In this document: in pieces, positions 1-6,814 of the stretch
How the letters are laid out: every line of letters begins with the position of its first letter
Position numbering within the stretch: position 1 is the stretch's first letter
Source: an uncultured Eubacteriales bacterium
Lineage (GTDB): Bacteria; Bacillota; Clostridia; Oscillospirales; Ruminococcaceae
Assembly (NCBI GenBank): GCA_900318545.1
Contig: ONLC01000075.1
Coordinates: 1 to 8,630, forward strand
Direction of reading: 5' to 3'
DNA length: 8,630 nt
Notes under the pieces: model-generated
What the model saw: only the letters and a program-made list of their open reading frames with translations
Database searches by the model: none
Told to the model about the DNA's origin: nothing
Translations under genes and position numbers: made by a program

Positions 1-511
1 TCTGAATTACCTCCTGCAGTGCAGTTTTGTAGTCGTGGAAAACAGAGAAATCGGGAGTTATATTCTCGGGCAGGAACGAAAGGATATACCGTGAAACTAT
101 CTCCATTCCGCCGTCAAGATAAATAGCTGCAATAACCGCCTCGAAAGCGTCTGACACTATTGAGGGTCTTGTTCTGCCGCCCGTCATTTCCTCGCCCTTT
201 CCGAGGAAAATATACGAGCCTAAGTCTATCTTCTTCGAGAACTCAAACAGTGCCTTTTCACACACAAGGCTTGCCCTCATCTTAGTGAGCTCGCCCTCGG
301 GCAGGTGCTTGTAGTGCTCGAAAATATGGTCTGAAACAACTATCGACAGCACCGAGTCGCCCAAAAACTCCAGCCTTTCGTTGCTGTTTCTTGTCTTCTT
401 GTTTTCATTCGCATAGGACGAATGTGAAAGCGCTTCAAAGAGCAGGCTCTCGTCCTTGAACCTGTAGCCTATCTTCTCCTGAAACTGCTTTACAGCGGTC
501 TGTTCATTCAT
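1..511 (-). CDS. rnc: Ribonuclease III, 5' part (runs off the left edge)
   Basis: This is the N-terminal 170 residues of RNase III, the double-strand-specific endoribonuclease that processes rRNA precursors and structured mRNAs in the cytoplasm. The family signature ERLEFLGDSVL lies at residues 45-55; E45, E48 and D52 match the metal-binding/catalytic acids of the family, and the second acidic pair is D121/E124 in SDAFEAVIAAIYLDGG. This covers essentially the whole endonuclease domain; the C-terminal dsRNA-binding domain would lie beyond base 1 and cannot be judged. The start is the ATG at 509-511, which overlaps the plsX stop in an ATGA arrangement and implies translational coupling. The ATG four bases further in is out of frame. 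The acpP gene that often sits between plsX and rnc is absent. Confidence 0.96.
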   Translation of the reverse strand, partial: MNEQTAVKQFQEKIGYRFKDESLLFEALSHSSYANENKKTRNSNERLEFLGDSVLSIVVSDHIFEHYKHLPEGELTKMRASLVCEKALFEFSKKIDLGSYIFLGKGEEMTGGRTRPSIVSDAFEAVIAAIYLDGGMEIVSRYILSFLPENITPDFSVFHDYKTALQEVIQ

Positions 512-1527
512 TTGTCAGCATCTCCGCTCTTTGAGTTTTTCATAGTCTCGAGAGCATCGGTGATCTCGTTGATAACGTCCCTCTCAATGTAGAGCTTAGC
601 CTGTCTGATAGCGTTGTAGAATGCCTTCGCATCAGACGAGCCGTGAGCCTTTATAACAGGCTTTGCAGTACCGAGAAGCGGTGCTCCGCCGTACTCCGAG
701 TAATCCATTCTCTTGCGGAAATCCTTTATGTTTTTGAGTATCATCAGAGCCGCTATCTTACTCTTTGCTCCGCTTGTGAGTATGTTTTTAAGCTCTCCCG
801 AGAAGAACTTCGCCATACCCTCATAAAGCTTCAGAAGCAGGTTTCCGCTGAAGCCGTCGGCAACGCACACATCGCAGTCACCCAAAGGAAGCTGTCTTGC
901 CTCCAGGTTTCCGATGAAGTTTACAGGTGCTGCCTGCAGCTGCTTATAAGCCGCAAGGTCAAGCTCTCTTCCCTTTGTTTCCTCAGCACCGATGTTTGCA
1001 AGTGCAACCTTTGGCTCTTTAACTCCGATTATCTTATTCATATAAGCCGAGCCCATAATACCGAACTGTACAAGCATCTCGGGACGGCACTCTGCATTTG
1101 CACCGCAGTCAAGAAGCATAGTAGGATCGCCTGCTGTAGGAAGAACTGTTGCAAGAGCCGGTCTTTTAACGCCCTTGATACGCTTTACAATAAATGTCGC
1201 ACCGACCACCAGCGCTCCTGTCGAGCCTGCCGAAACGAAGGCATCGCCCTCACCGTCAGCGACCATTTTCATACCCACTGCCATTGAGCAGTCCTTCTTG
1301 CCCTTGATCACCTCTGTAGGCTCCTCGCAGATGTCGATAACCGTATCTGCGTGCTTTATTTTAAGCCCTGTAATGTCAAGGCCGTTCTGCTCGGCACACT
1401 TCTTTATCCTCTCCTCATCACCGACCAGTGTTACATCTACACCGAAATCGTTATGAGCATCTATCGACCCTTTAAGCACCTGCAAAGGTGCATTATCTCC
1501 GCCGAATGCGTCTATTACTATATTCAT
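508..1527 (-). CDS. plsX: Phosphate acyltransferase PlsX
   Basis: PlsX converts acyl-ACP to acyl-phosphate, which PlsY uses to make lysophosphatidic acid, the first step of phospholipid synthesis in most Gram-positive bacteria; it is a peripheral membrane enzyme. The 339-residue product has the usual family length and opens with MNIVIDAFGGDNAP, where most relatives read DAMGGD. Other recognisable blocks are SAGSTGAL (99-106), LLDCGANAEC (138-147), NIGAEETKG (178-186), VADGFSGN (222-229) and YSEYGGAPLLG (276-286). The ATG at 1525-1527 is chosen because a strong ribosome binding site precedes it. The frame stays open to a TTG seven codons upstream, but that extension would merely translate the ribosome binding site. 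The gene overlaps rnc by four bases. A long hairpin lies just upstream. Confidence 0.97.
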   Translation of the reverse strand: MNIVIDAFGGDNAPLQVLKGSIDAHNDFGVDVTLVGDEERIKKCAEQNGLDITGLKIKHADTVIDICEEPTEVIKGKKDCSMAVGMKMVADGEGDAFVSAGSTGALVVGATFIVKRIKGVKRPALATVLPTAGDPTMLLDCGANAECRPEMLVQFGIMGSAYMNKIIGVKEPKVALANIGAEETKGRELDLAAYKQLQAAPVNFIGNLEARQLPLGDCDVCVADGFSGNLLLKLYEGMAKFFSGELKNILTSGAKSKIAALMILKNIKDFRKRMDYSEYGGAPLLGTAKPVIKAHGSSDAKAFYNAIRQAKLYIERDVINEITDALETMKNSKSGDADK

Positions 1528-1533
1528 GATTAT

Positions 1534-1540
1534 CCTCCTT
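1534..1540 (-). promoter_or_regulatory. Ribosome binding site of plsX (decides the start)
   Basis: On the minus strand AAGGAGG stands six bases before the ATG at 1525-1527. It rules against the in-frame TTG at 1546-1548, whose first codons would span this site. Confidence 0.9.
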
Positions 1541-1547
1541 TTTTCCA

Positions 1548-1596
1548 AGGTCAGACATAAGAGGCAAAAGACCCTCTTGCTTCTTATCTCCGACCT
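1548..1596 (-). other. Long stem-loop between the membrane protein gene and plsX
   Basis: Bases 1548-1570 can pair with 1574-1596 around a three-base loop (1571-1573). Of 23 opposed positions, 19 are Watson-Crick and two are G.U in the minus-strand RNA; 1556/1588 (G.G) and 1563/1581 (A.C) are mismatches. The outer arms read AGGTCGGAGATAAGA and TCTTATGTCTGACCT on the minus strand. No T tract follows, only TGGAAAAAAGGAGG, so it is not a normal intrinsic terminator on this strand, and the plus strand has no T tract either. It fills most of the 72-base gap and ends seven bases before the plsX ribosome binding site. A role in RNA processing, mRNA stability or control of plsX-rnc expression is plausible but inferred. 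Confidence 0.75.
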
Positions 1597-1599
1597 GTA

Positions 1600-2127
1600 T
1601 CAGATCTTTCCTGCGTCTGAGACCGACCTGCAAATACAAAGCACCGCACAGATCAGATAACCCAGAGCCATTATAAGGTTTACAGTACCGACTGCCGCAG
1701 AGCCTTTTCCATAACGGCTCTTCCCTGTAAGAGCTCTGATACCTATGAACAAAAGTGCAAGCGATGCCGCCACAAACAGTATCGAGCCCAGCACCGCCGC
1801 CTGCCTTTCGGCAAGGACAGCGTGGCTTTGAGCATTATCCATATACTCTGTGTACTTTTTCTCTGCCGTGTCAAGACCTCTCGTCTTTCTGACCCACAGC
1901 TGTGCCGCCACCAGATTTGCCCAGGGCACGCAGTCCACCACGAACCATATCCCCGATACAGTTCCGTGAACTATCCCCCAGACCATTCTCTCCCTGATGC
2001 CGCTTCGCTTGCCTGTGCCCATCATAACTACTGCCAGTGCCATAAGCAGGAACACTCCGAACCAGTTATAAATACAGAATCTGAATGTATCCATAAATTC
2101 TGCCACATCAAGATGTCCGATCTTCAT
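1600..2127 (-). CDS. Unrecognised membrane protein, about four transmembrane helices
   Basis: I do not recognise this 175-residue protein. Hydrophobic stretches suggest four membrane segments at about residues 20-38, 51-78 (less clean, with D65 and P68), 111-131 and 144-166. The charged stretch 79-105 (KTRGLDTAEKKYTEYMDN...) would form a loop between the second and third. The second region is rich in aromatic residues (Trp50, Trp61, Trp69, Trp78). There is no cleavable signal peptide, and no catalytic or transport motif that I can name. The ATG at 2125-2127 follows an AGGAGG site nine bases upstream. The gene starts 16 bases after the trmFO stop and ends 72 bases before plsX, so it is probably co-transcribed with both. 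A membrane role beside plsX is suggested only by position. The strong ribosome binding site and clean membrane topology make it a real gene. Confidence 0.8.
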   Translation of the reverse strand: MKIGHLDVAEFMDTFRFCIYNWFGVFLLMALAVVMMGTGKRSGIRERMVWGIVHGTVSGIWFVVDCVPWANLVAAQLWVRKTRGLDTAEKKYTEYMDNAQSHAVLAERQAAVLGSILFVAASLALLFIGIRALTGKSRYGKGSAAVGTVNLIMALGYLICAVLCICRSVSDAGKI

Positions 2128-2130
2128 GCA

Positions 2131-2147
2131 CTGACACCTCCTGTCAG
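2131..2147 (-). promoter_or_regulatory. Hairpin with the Shine-Dalgarno sequence in its loop
   Basis: On the minus strand the perfect inverted repeat CTGACA / TGTCAG (2142-2147 with 2131-2136) flanks the five-base loop GGAGG. The loop is the core of the ribosome binding site of the downstream membrane protein gene. The trmFO stop codon (2144-2146) lies in the 5' arm, so ribosomes finishing trmFO would melt the hairpin. This geometry fits translational coupling, but the effect is inferred. Confidence 0.65.
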
Positions 2148-3460
2148 AGCGTCTCTGTCAGCTTATCAAGGCTGTCAAGTCCTCTTTGTGCAAGCCTTTC
2201 ATATTTGAGCTTTTTATCTCTTATCCTCTCACCTATATCGGGAAGTATCCCCATATTACAGCCCATAGGCTGAAAGCTCTCAACTGTCGGGTCGCTGATA
2301 TATGCCGCCAGTGCTCCGAGCATAGTTTCTCTCGGCAGTGTCACAGGGGCTTTGCCCGAAAGCTCACGGGCTAAACTAAGTCCTGCAAAAATACCGCTTG
2401 CCGCCGACTCTATATAGCCCTCAACTCCCGTTATCTGACCCGCAAAGAACGTGAGAGGTCTCTCTCTCATCTCAAACTGTGCTGTCAGAAGCTTCGGAGA
2501 GTTTATAAACGTATTTCTGTGCATAACGCCGTATCTTACGAACTCGGCATTTTCAAGCCCGGGGATAAGAGAGAACACCCGCTTCTGCTCACCGAATTTC
2601 AGATTTGTCTGAAAGCCCACAAGATTGTACATCGAGCCCTCTGCGTTCTCAGCTCTCAGCTGAACTACAGCGTAGGGTCTTTTATCTGTCCTCGGGTCAC
2701 GCAGACCCACAGGCTTCAGCGGACCGAAGCGCATAGTGTCCTCGCCCCTTTTTGCCAGAGCCTCAACAGGCATACAGCCCTCGTAAACCTTAAAGCCGAT
2801 CTTTGAGAAGTGCTCCTTATCAAACTCGTGAAGCGGAGCAGACTCAGCATTTATGAGCTCATTGTAAAAACGCTCATACTCCTCTTTGTTCATCGGGCAG
2901 TTGATGTAGTCAGCCTCTCCCCTGTCATAGCGTGAGGCAAAAAACGCCTTGTCCATATCAATGCTCTCAGCCGTCACAATAGGCGCTGCCGCATCATGAA
3001 AGTACAGATACTCTCCGCAAAGCTCCTGAATGCTGCCTGCAAGACCGTCACTTGTGAGCGGTCCCGTTGCGATAACGCAGGCACCCTCGGGTATCTCAGT
3101 CACCTCTTTGGAGATGACCTCAATATTCTCCTCAGTCCTTATCATCTCGGTCACAGCGTCCGAGAATTTATACCTGTCAACCGCCAGAGCTCCGCCCGCA
3201 CTTACTCTTGACCTTTCAGCCGCAAGCATAGTTACCGAGCCCAGCCTTCTCATCTCTTCCTTGAGCATTCCTGCCGCAGAGCCTATGCGGTCAGCCTTGA
3301 GCGAGTTTGAGCAGACAAGCTCTGCAAAGCCCTGATATTTATGTGCAGGAGAGTACTTTTCGGGCTTCATTTCAAAGAGTCTTACCTGCACTCCTGCCTT
3401 CGCCAGCTGCCATGCAGCCTCACAGCCTGCGAGACCTGCACCTATAACATCAGCTCTCAT
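2144..3460 (-). CDS. trmFO: Folate- and FAD-dependent tRNA (uracil-54-C5)-methyltransferase TrmFO
   Basis: TrmFO makes ribothymidine at position 54 of the tRNA T loop, using methylenetetrahydrofolate as carbon donor and reduced FAD. The 438-residue product is full length. The N-terminus carries the dinucleotide-binding glycine motif VIGAGLAGCEAA (residues 5-16) with the acidic FAD-ribose partner E30. C50 in ELVCSNSLK and C229 in YEGCMPVEAL match the two functional cysteines described for the Bacillus enzyme (C53 and C226). A second conserved flavin region, GQITGVEGYIESAASG, is at 341-356. The ATG start (3458-3460) lies inside the end of topA, giving an 11-base overlap, with GGAG seven bases upstream within topA. 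TopA-trmFO adjacency is common in Firmicutes. No xerC-hslVU-codY genes follow here, unlike the arrangement in Bacillus. Confidence 0.97.
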   Translation of the reverse strand: MRADVIGAGLAGCEAAWQLAKAGVQVRLFEMKPEKYSPAHKYQGFAELVCSNSLKADRIGSAAGMLKEEMRRLGSVTMLAAERSRVSAGGALAVDRYKFSDAVTEMIRTEENIEVISKEVTEIPEGACVIATGPLTSDGLAGSIQELCGEYLYFHDAAAPIVTAESIDMDKAFFASRYDRGEADYINCPMNKEEYERFYNELINAESAPLHEFDKEHFSKIGFKVYEGCMPVEALAKRGEDTMRFGPLKPVGLRDPRTDKRPYAVVQLRAENAEGSMYNLVGFQTNLKFGEQKRVFSLIPGLENAEFVRYGVMHRNTFINSPKLLTAQFEMRERPLTFFAGQITGVEGYIESAASGIFAGLSLARELSGKAPVTLPRETMLGALAAYISDPTVESFQPMGCNMGILPDIGERIRDKKLKYERLAQRGLDSLDKLTETL

Positions 3461-5549
3461 CGTTATCTCCGCCGTCTCCGAGCTGCTTCTGATAGCCGCA
3501 GTCCTGCTTATGGCAGATAAGCACTCCGTTCTTTCCGCCCTTTCTGAACAGGGTCGAGCCGCAGTTCGGACATTTATCCTCAGTAGGTACGTCCCACGTC
3601 ATAAACGAACAGTTCGGATTGTCCTCACAGCCGTAATATTTCTTGCCCCTCTTTGACTTTTTGAGAAGCACTCTCTTTCCGCAGAACGGGCAGCTTCCGC
3701 CTGTTTCGGTAACGATCCTCTTTGTGTTTCTGCAATCGGGGAAGCCCGTACAAGCCATGAACTTTCCGAACCTGCCTATTTTTATGACCATAGGCTTTCC
3801 GCACAGCTCGCAGACCTCATTTGTAGCCTCATCGGGAACCTTCACACGCTTGCCGTCCATGTCCTCCTCAGCCTTTACGAGCTCCTTATCAAACTCTCCG
3901 TAAAAGTCCCCGAGGGTCTTTGTCCAGCTCTTCTTGCCGTTTTCGATAGCGTCAAGCGAGTTCTCCATATTCGCTGTGAACTTCACATCAACGATCTTAT
4001 CGAAGCACTTGCTCATAAGCTCATTTGTTACCTCACCGAGCGAGGTCGGCTTCAGGGACTTGCCCTCACGCTCAACGTAGCTGCGGTTCAGGATAGTGGT
4101 TATCGTCGGCACATAGGTAGAAGGTCTGCCGATGCCTGTTTCCTCGAACGCCTTTACAAGAGAAGCCTCGGTATATCTTGCAGGGGGCTGAGTAAAGTGC
4201 TGATTTCCCGAAAGGTCACGAAGCTTCAGCTCATCGCCCTTTTTCATTTCGGGGAGAACGTTTTTCTTCTCCTCGTCATCGTTTTTCTCTTCGTACAGAA
4301 CGGTGAAGCCGTCAAACTTAACGGTGTTTCCCGTAGCCCTGAAAACACAGCCGTTAGCCTCGATGTCAGCGGCAACGGTATTGAGCATACAGTTAGCCAT
4401 CTGAGAAGCTATGAACCTCTCCCATATAAGCTTGTAAAGCTTGTACTGGTCGTTCGTCACTCCGCTCGCCTTCACCATATCGGGGGTAAGCTCGGGGTGA
4501 GTAGGTCTTATAGCCTCGTGAGCGTCCTGAGCACTGCCCTTTGATTTATAAACCCTCGGCTTTTCGGGAACATACTTCTCGCCGTAGTTTTTCTTTATGA
4601 AGTCATAAGCCGCAGCCCTTGCCTCATCGGAAACACGCTGGCTGTCGGTACGCATATAGGTGATAAGACCCGTAGGACCCATGCCCTTGATCTCAACGCC
4701 TTCGTAAAGCTCCTGAGCTGCCTTCATCGTTCTTCTTCCCTGAAAGCTCAGCCTTTTTGAAGCCTCCTGCTGCAGGGTCGAGGTTGTAAACGGAGCCGCA
4801 GGGCTCTTTCTGTGAACGCTCTTCTTTACGTTTGCGACTGTGTACTTAGCGCCCTCAAGCTTTGCAAGCACCTTGTCTGTCTGCTCCTTGTCTGCAAGCT
4901 CTGCCTTTTCGCCGTCAACGCTTGCAAGCTTAGCCGAGAACATCTTCCTCTCGCCCTGTGCCGAGAACTTCGCATCTATCGACCAGTACTCCTGAGGGAC
5001 AAAGTTTCTTATCTCCTCTTCCCTGTCGCAGATCATCTTCACTGCAACAGACTGCACTCTTCCTGCCGAGAGACCTCTTCTTATCTTCCTCCACAGAAAC
5101 GGCGAGAGCTTATAGCCCACTATCCTGTCAAGGATACGCCTTGTCTGCTGAGCATTCACGAGGTTCAAGTCTATCTTTCTCGGGTGGCTCATACCTGCCT
5201 TGATACCGCTTTCGGTGATCTCGTTGAAGGTCACACGGTTATCATCATTCATATCAAGACCCAGTATCTGTGCCAGATGCCACGAAATAGCCTCTCCCTC
5301 ACGGTCAGGGTCTCCTGCGAGATAAACGTGATCTGCCTTTTTCGCTTTTTTCTGTATATCCTTGATAAGAGCACTCTTATCCTTTATGTTCACATACTGC
5401 GGAGCAAAATCATTCTCTATGTCCACTCCCAGCTTTGATTTCGGAAGATCCCTCAGATGTCCCATAGATGCGACAACATCGTAATCTCCGCTAAGATATC
5501 TTTTGATCGTCCTAACCTTGGTAGGCGACTCCACGATAATAAGATCCAA
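3450..5549 (-). CDS. topA: DNA topoisomerase I (type IA)
   Basis: This enzyme relaxes negatively supercoiled DNA by cutting one strand through a 5'-phosphotyrosine link. The 699-residue product is complete. The Toprim domain at the N-terminus has E7 in IIVESPTK and the DPDREGEAISWHL motif (80-92, with D80, D82 and E84 as metal-binding acids). The active-site tyrosine is Y298 in GLITYMRTDS. Three C-terminal C4 zinc ribbons use C580/C583/C600/C606, C620/C623/C641/C647 and C660/C663/C679/C684. The start is a TTG (5547-5549): no ATG is available, an in-frame TAA lies four codons upstream of the TTG, and the protein then begins at the usual place just before the VESP motif. It overlaps trmFO and follows dprA by 55 bases. 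Confidence 0.98.
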   Translation of the reverse strand: MDLIIVESPTKVRTIKRYLSGDYDVVASMGHLRDLPKSKLGVDIENDFAPQYVNIKDKSALIKDIQKKAKKADHVYLAGDPDREGEAISWHLAQILGLDMNDDNRVTFNEITESGIKAGMSHPRKIDLNLVNAQQTRRILDRIVGYKLSPFLWRKIRRGLSAGRVQSVAVKMICDREEEIRNFVPQEYWSIDAKFSAQGERKMFSAKLASVDGEKAELADKEQTDKVLAKLEGAKYTVANVKKSVHRKSPAAPFTTSTLQQEASKRLSFQGRRTMKAAQELYEGVEIKGMGPTGLITYMRTDSQRVSDEARAAAYDFIKKNYGEKYVPEKPRVYKSKGSAQDAHEAIRPTHPELTPDMVKASGVTNDQYKLYKLIWERFIASQMANCMLNTVAADIEANGCVFRATGNTVKFDGFTVLYEEKNDDEEKKNVLPEMKKGDELKLRDLSGNQHFTQPPARYTEASLVKAFEETGIGRPSTYVPTITTILNRSYVEREGKSLKPTSLGEVTNELMSKCFDKIVDVKFTANMENSLDAIENGKKSWTKTLGDFYGEFDKELVKAEEDMDGKRVKVPDEATNEVCELCGKPMVIKIGRFGKFMACTGFPDCRNTKRIVTETGGSCPFCGKRVLLKKSKRGKKYYGCEDNPNCSFMTWDVPTEDKCPNCGSTLFRKGGKNGVLICHKQDCGYQKQLGDGGDNDES

Positions 5550-5553
5550 AATA

Positions 5554-5563
5554 CCTCTCCTTT
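5554..5563 (-). promoter_or_regulatory. Ribosome binding site of topA (supports the TTG start)
   Basis: AAAGGAGAGG on the minus strand stands four bases before the TTG at 5547-5549 (seven bases measured from its GGAG core). An ATT codon directly upstream of the TTG is in frame but is a much rarer initiator. Confidence 0.8.
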
Positions 5564-5578
5564 ATCTTAATTGCTGCT

Positions 5579-5594
5579 GTCCGAATTTTCGGAC
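5579..5594. repeat. Short inverted repeat between dprA and topA
   Basis: GTCCGAA and TTCGGAC form a perfect 7-base inverted repeat around two bases (about six pairs with a four-base loop as RNA). Neither strand has a T tract after it, so it is not a convincing terminator. It lies 29 bases upstream of the topA start codon and could be a protein-binding palindrome or a small RNA hairpin; nothing identifies a regulator. Confidence 0.5.
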
Positions 5595-5604
5595 TTCTCT
5601 CCCC

Positions 5605-6801
5605 TTATACCAGACCGTACATCTTTCCTGCGTATGACTTCACATAGCCCTCAAGCTCCAGCTCAGTCAGCAGACCGAACACCTCGGTTATGTCAAGACC
5701 GCTCTTCACTGCAAGCTCATCTGCAAGCATAGGCCCGCACATCATCAGCTCACAGAGCTTAGCACTCTGAGGTTCAAGCTTATCAAGCTCCGAGGCGGCT
5801 GTCTCCCTCGGTTTTTCATCATTGGGCTTTGCCTTTTTAGACGAGCTCTTTTTCCCTCTCGGCTTCTTCTCTATGAAGTCATCGGAGGGTCTGAGATAAA
5901 TGTCATCGCTGTCGAGATACTCACTGTAGGGTATGCCGAGCGAGCTAAGAATATCCCACGGTGCAAACACAGCCTTGCAGCCGTTTCGTATCATGTGAGC
6001 CTGTCCCGAGTATCTGTTGTCAAAAACATCATGCGGTGACATAACATATATCTGCTTTCCCTGCGACAGTGCCTTTATGTAGTTGTCAAGCCCCCTGCTT
6101 GAGGAGCTGCATTCCACAAAAAACACTCCCGAGGATATCCCTATCATAATTCTGTTCCTGTTTTTGAAGGCGTACAGATTTCTCTGAGCCCCGGGATAAT
6201 ACTCCGTTATCACCGCACCGTTTTGCGATACAGCATTGATAAGCTCTTTTTCAGTTTCATCTGTGCATTCCTCAAAGGCCTTTGCATATACCCCGACAAC
6301 GGGCTTTCCGTTCTCGAAGGCAGCCGTTACAGCCGCAGTATCTATCCCCTTTGCCAGCCCCGAGGCAATCACCACATCTCTGCGTGAAAGCTCCCTGCTG
6401 AAGCGTCTGCACGCCATATCAGAATACTCCGAAGGCTCTCTCGTACCGACAACGGCAAGTACGCTCCTATCGTTGAGAAAGTCAAGGTTACCCTTGCAAA
6501 ACAGTACTGCAGGCGGATCTGCGATCTGCGTCAGTGCCTGCGGATAGCCCTCACTTCCGTAACAATATATCTTCGTACCGCTTTCCACTACCTGTGTGTA
6601 GACCTTCTTCACATCATCGGGCTTTACCTCTCTGACCCTCTTTTTCTCCGTGTCAGACATTCCCGATACCCTGCCCCTTGCAAGGTCCGATGCAAACTCG
6701 GTTATATCCTCATAGTTTGCCGAAAGCTCCCATATTCTTTTGTTTCCTGCTCCGAACACCATTACCGCCCAGAGCCACAAAAGCTGTTCCTTTATGCTCA
6801 A
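5605..6801 (-). CDS. dprA: DprA/Smf-family DNA-processing protein, divergent
   Basis: DprA binds incoming single-stranded DNA during transformation and loads RecA; many non-competent bacteria keep it. With the TTG start (6799-6801) the product is 398 residues. The region before the Rossmann-like domain ends in the familiar YPQALTQIADPPAVLFCKG. Conserved pieces of the Rossmann-like core are VVGTREPSEYS (117-127), SGLAKGIDTAA (147-157) and FKNRNRI (212-218). A lysine/serine-rich linker (about 312-335) leads to a C-terminal winged-helix-like domain (about 342-398). Several usual motifs are altered: the expected AVLGxGLD is GVYAKAFEE, and the expected SGSLITA is SSSRGLDNY. The TTG is chosen because AGGGGGTGAG precedes it and the upstream gene stops four bases before. 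The earlier in-frame ATGs lie deep inside that gene. Confidence 0.88.
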   Translation of the reverse strand: MSIKEQLLWLWAVMVFGAGNKRIWELSANYEDITEFASDLARGRVSGMSDTEKKRVREVKPDDVKKVYTQVVESGTKIYCYGSEGYPQALTQIADPPAVLFCKGNLDFLNDRSVLAVVGTREPSEYSDMACRRFSRELSRRDVVIASGLAKGIDTAAVTAAFENGKPVVGVYAKAFEECTDETEKELINAVSQNGAVITEYYPGAQRNLYAFKNRNRIMIGISSGVFFVECSSSSRGLDNYIKALSQGKQIYVMSPHDVFDNRYSGQAHMIRNGCKAVFAPWDILSSLGIPYSEYLDSDDIYLRPSDDFIEKKPRGKKSSSKKAKPNDEKPRETAASELDKLEPQSAKLCELMMCGPMLADELAVKSGLDITEVFGLLTELELEGYVKSYAGKMYGLV

Positions 6802-6804
6802 ACG

Positions 6805-6814
6805 CTCACCCCCT
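6805..6814 (-). promoter_or_regulatory. Ribosome binding site of dprA (decides the TTG start)
   Basis: AGGGGGTGAG on the minus strand overlaps the stop codon of the methyltransferase gene (6806-6808) and ends three bases before the TTG at 6799-6801. Stop-start closeness implies translational coupling. Confidence 0.7.

Noticed and set aside
643..1287. Plus-strand open frame of about 214 codons opposite plsX
   Set aside because: It lies wholly antisense to an unambiguous PlsX, is rich in Cys, His and Arg in the manner of a shadow frame, and has no ribosome binding site or recognisable domain.
1548..1596. Strong hairpin considered as a rho-independent terminator
   Set aside because: No T run follows the stem on either strand; on the minus strand the next bases are TGGAAAAAAGG leading into the plsX ribosome binding site.
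1528..1599. FapR operator upstream of plsX
   Set aside because: The gap holds no match to the AT-rich FapR palindrome known from Bacillus; the inverted repeat here is much longer and has a different sequence.
4812..5438. Plus-strand open frame of about 208 codons opposite topA
   Set aside because: It is entirely antisense to the Toprim and core region of topA; its composition is that of a complementary-strand artefact and no family motif is visible.
5579..5594. LexA/SOS box before topA
   Set aside because: GTCCGAA-TTCGGAC does not fit the Gram-positive LexA pattern of GAAC-N4-GTTC type and its arms are spaced too closely.
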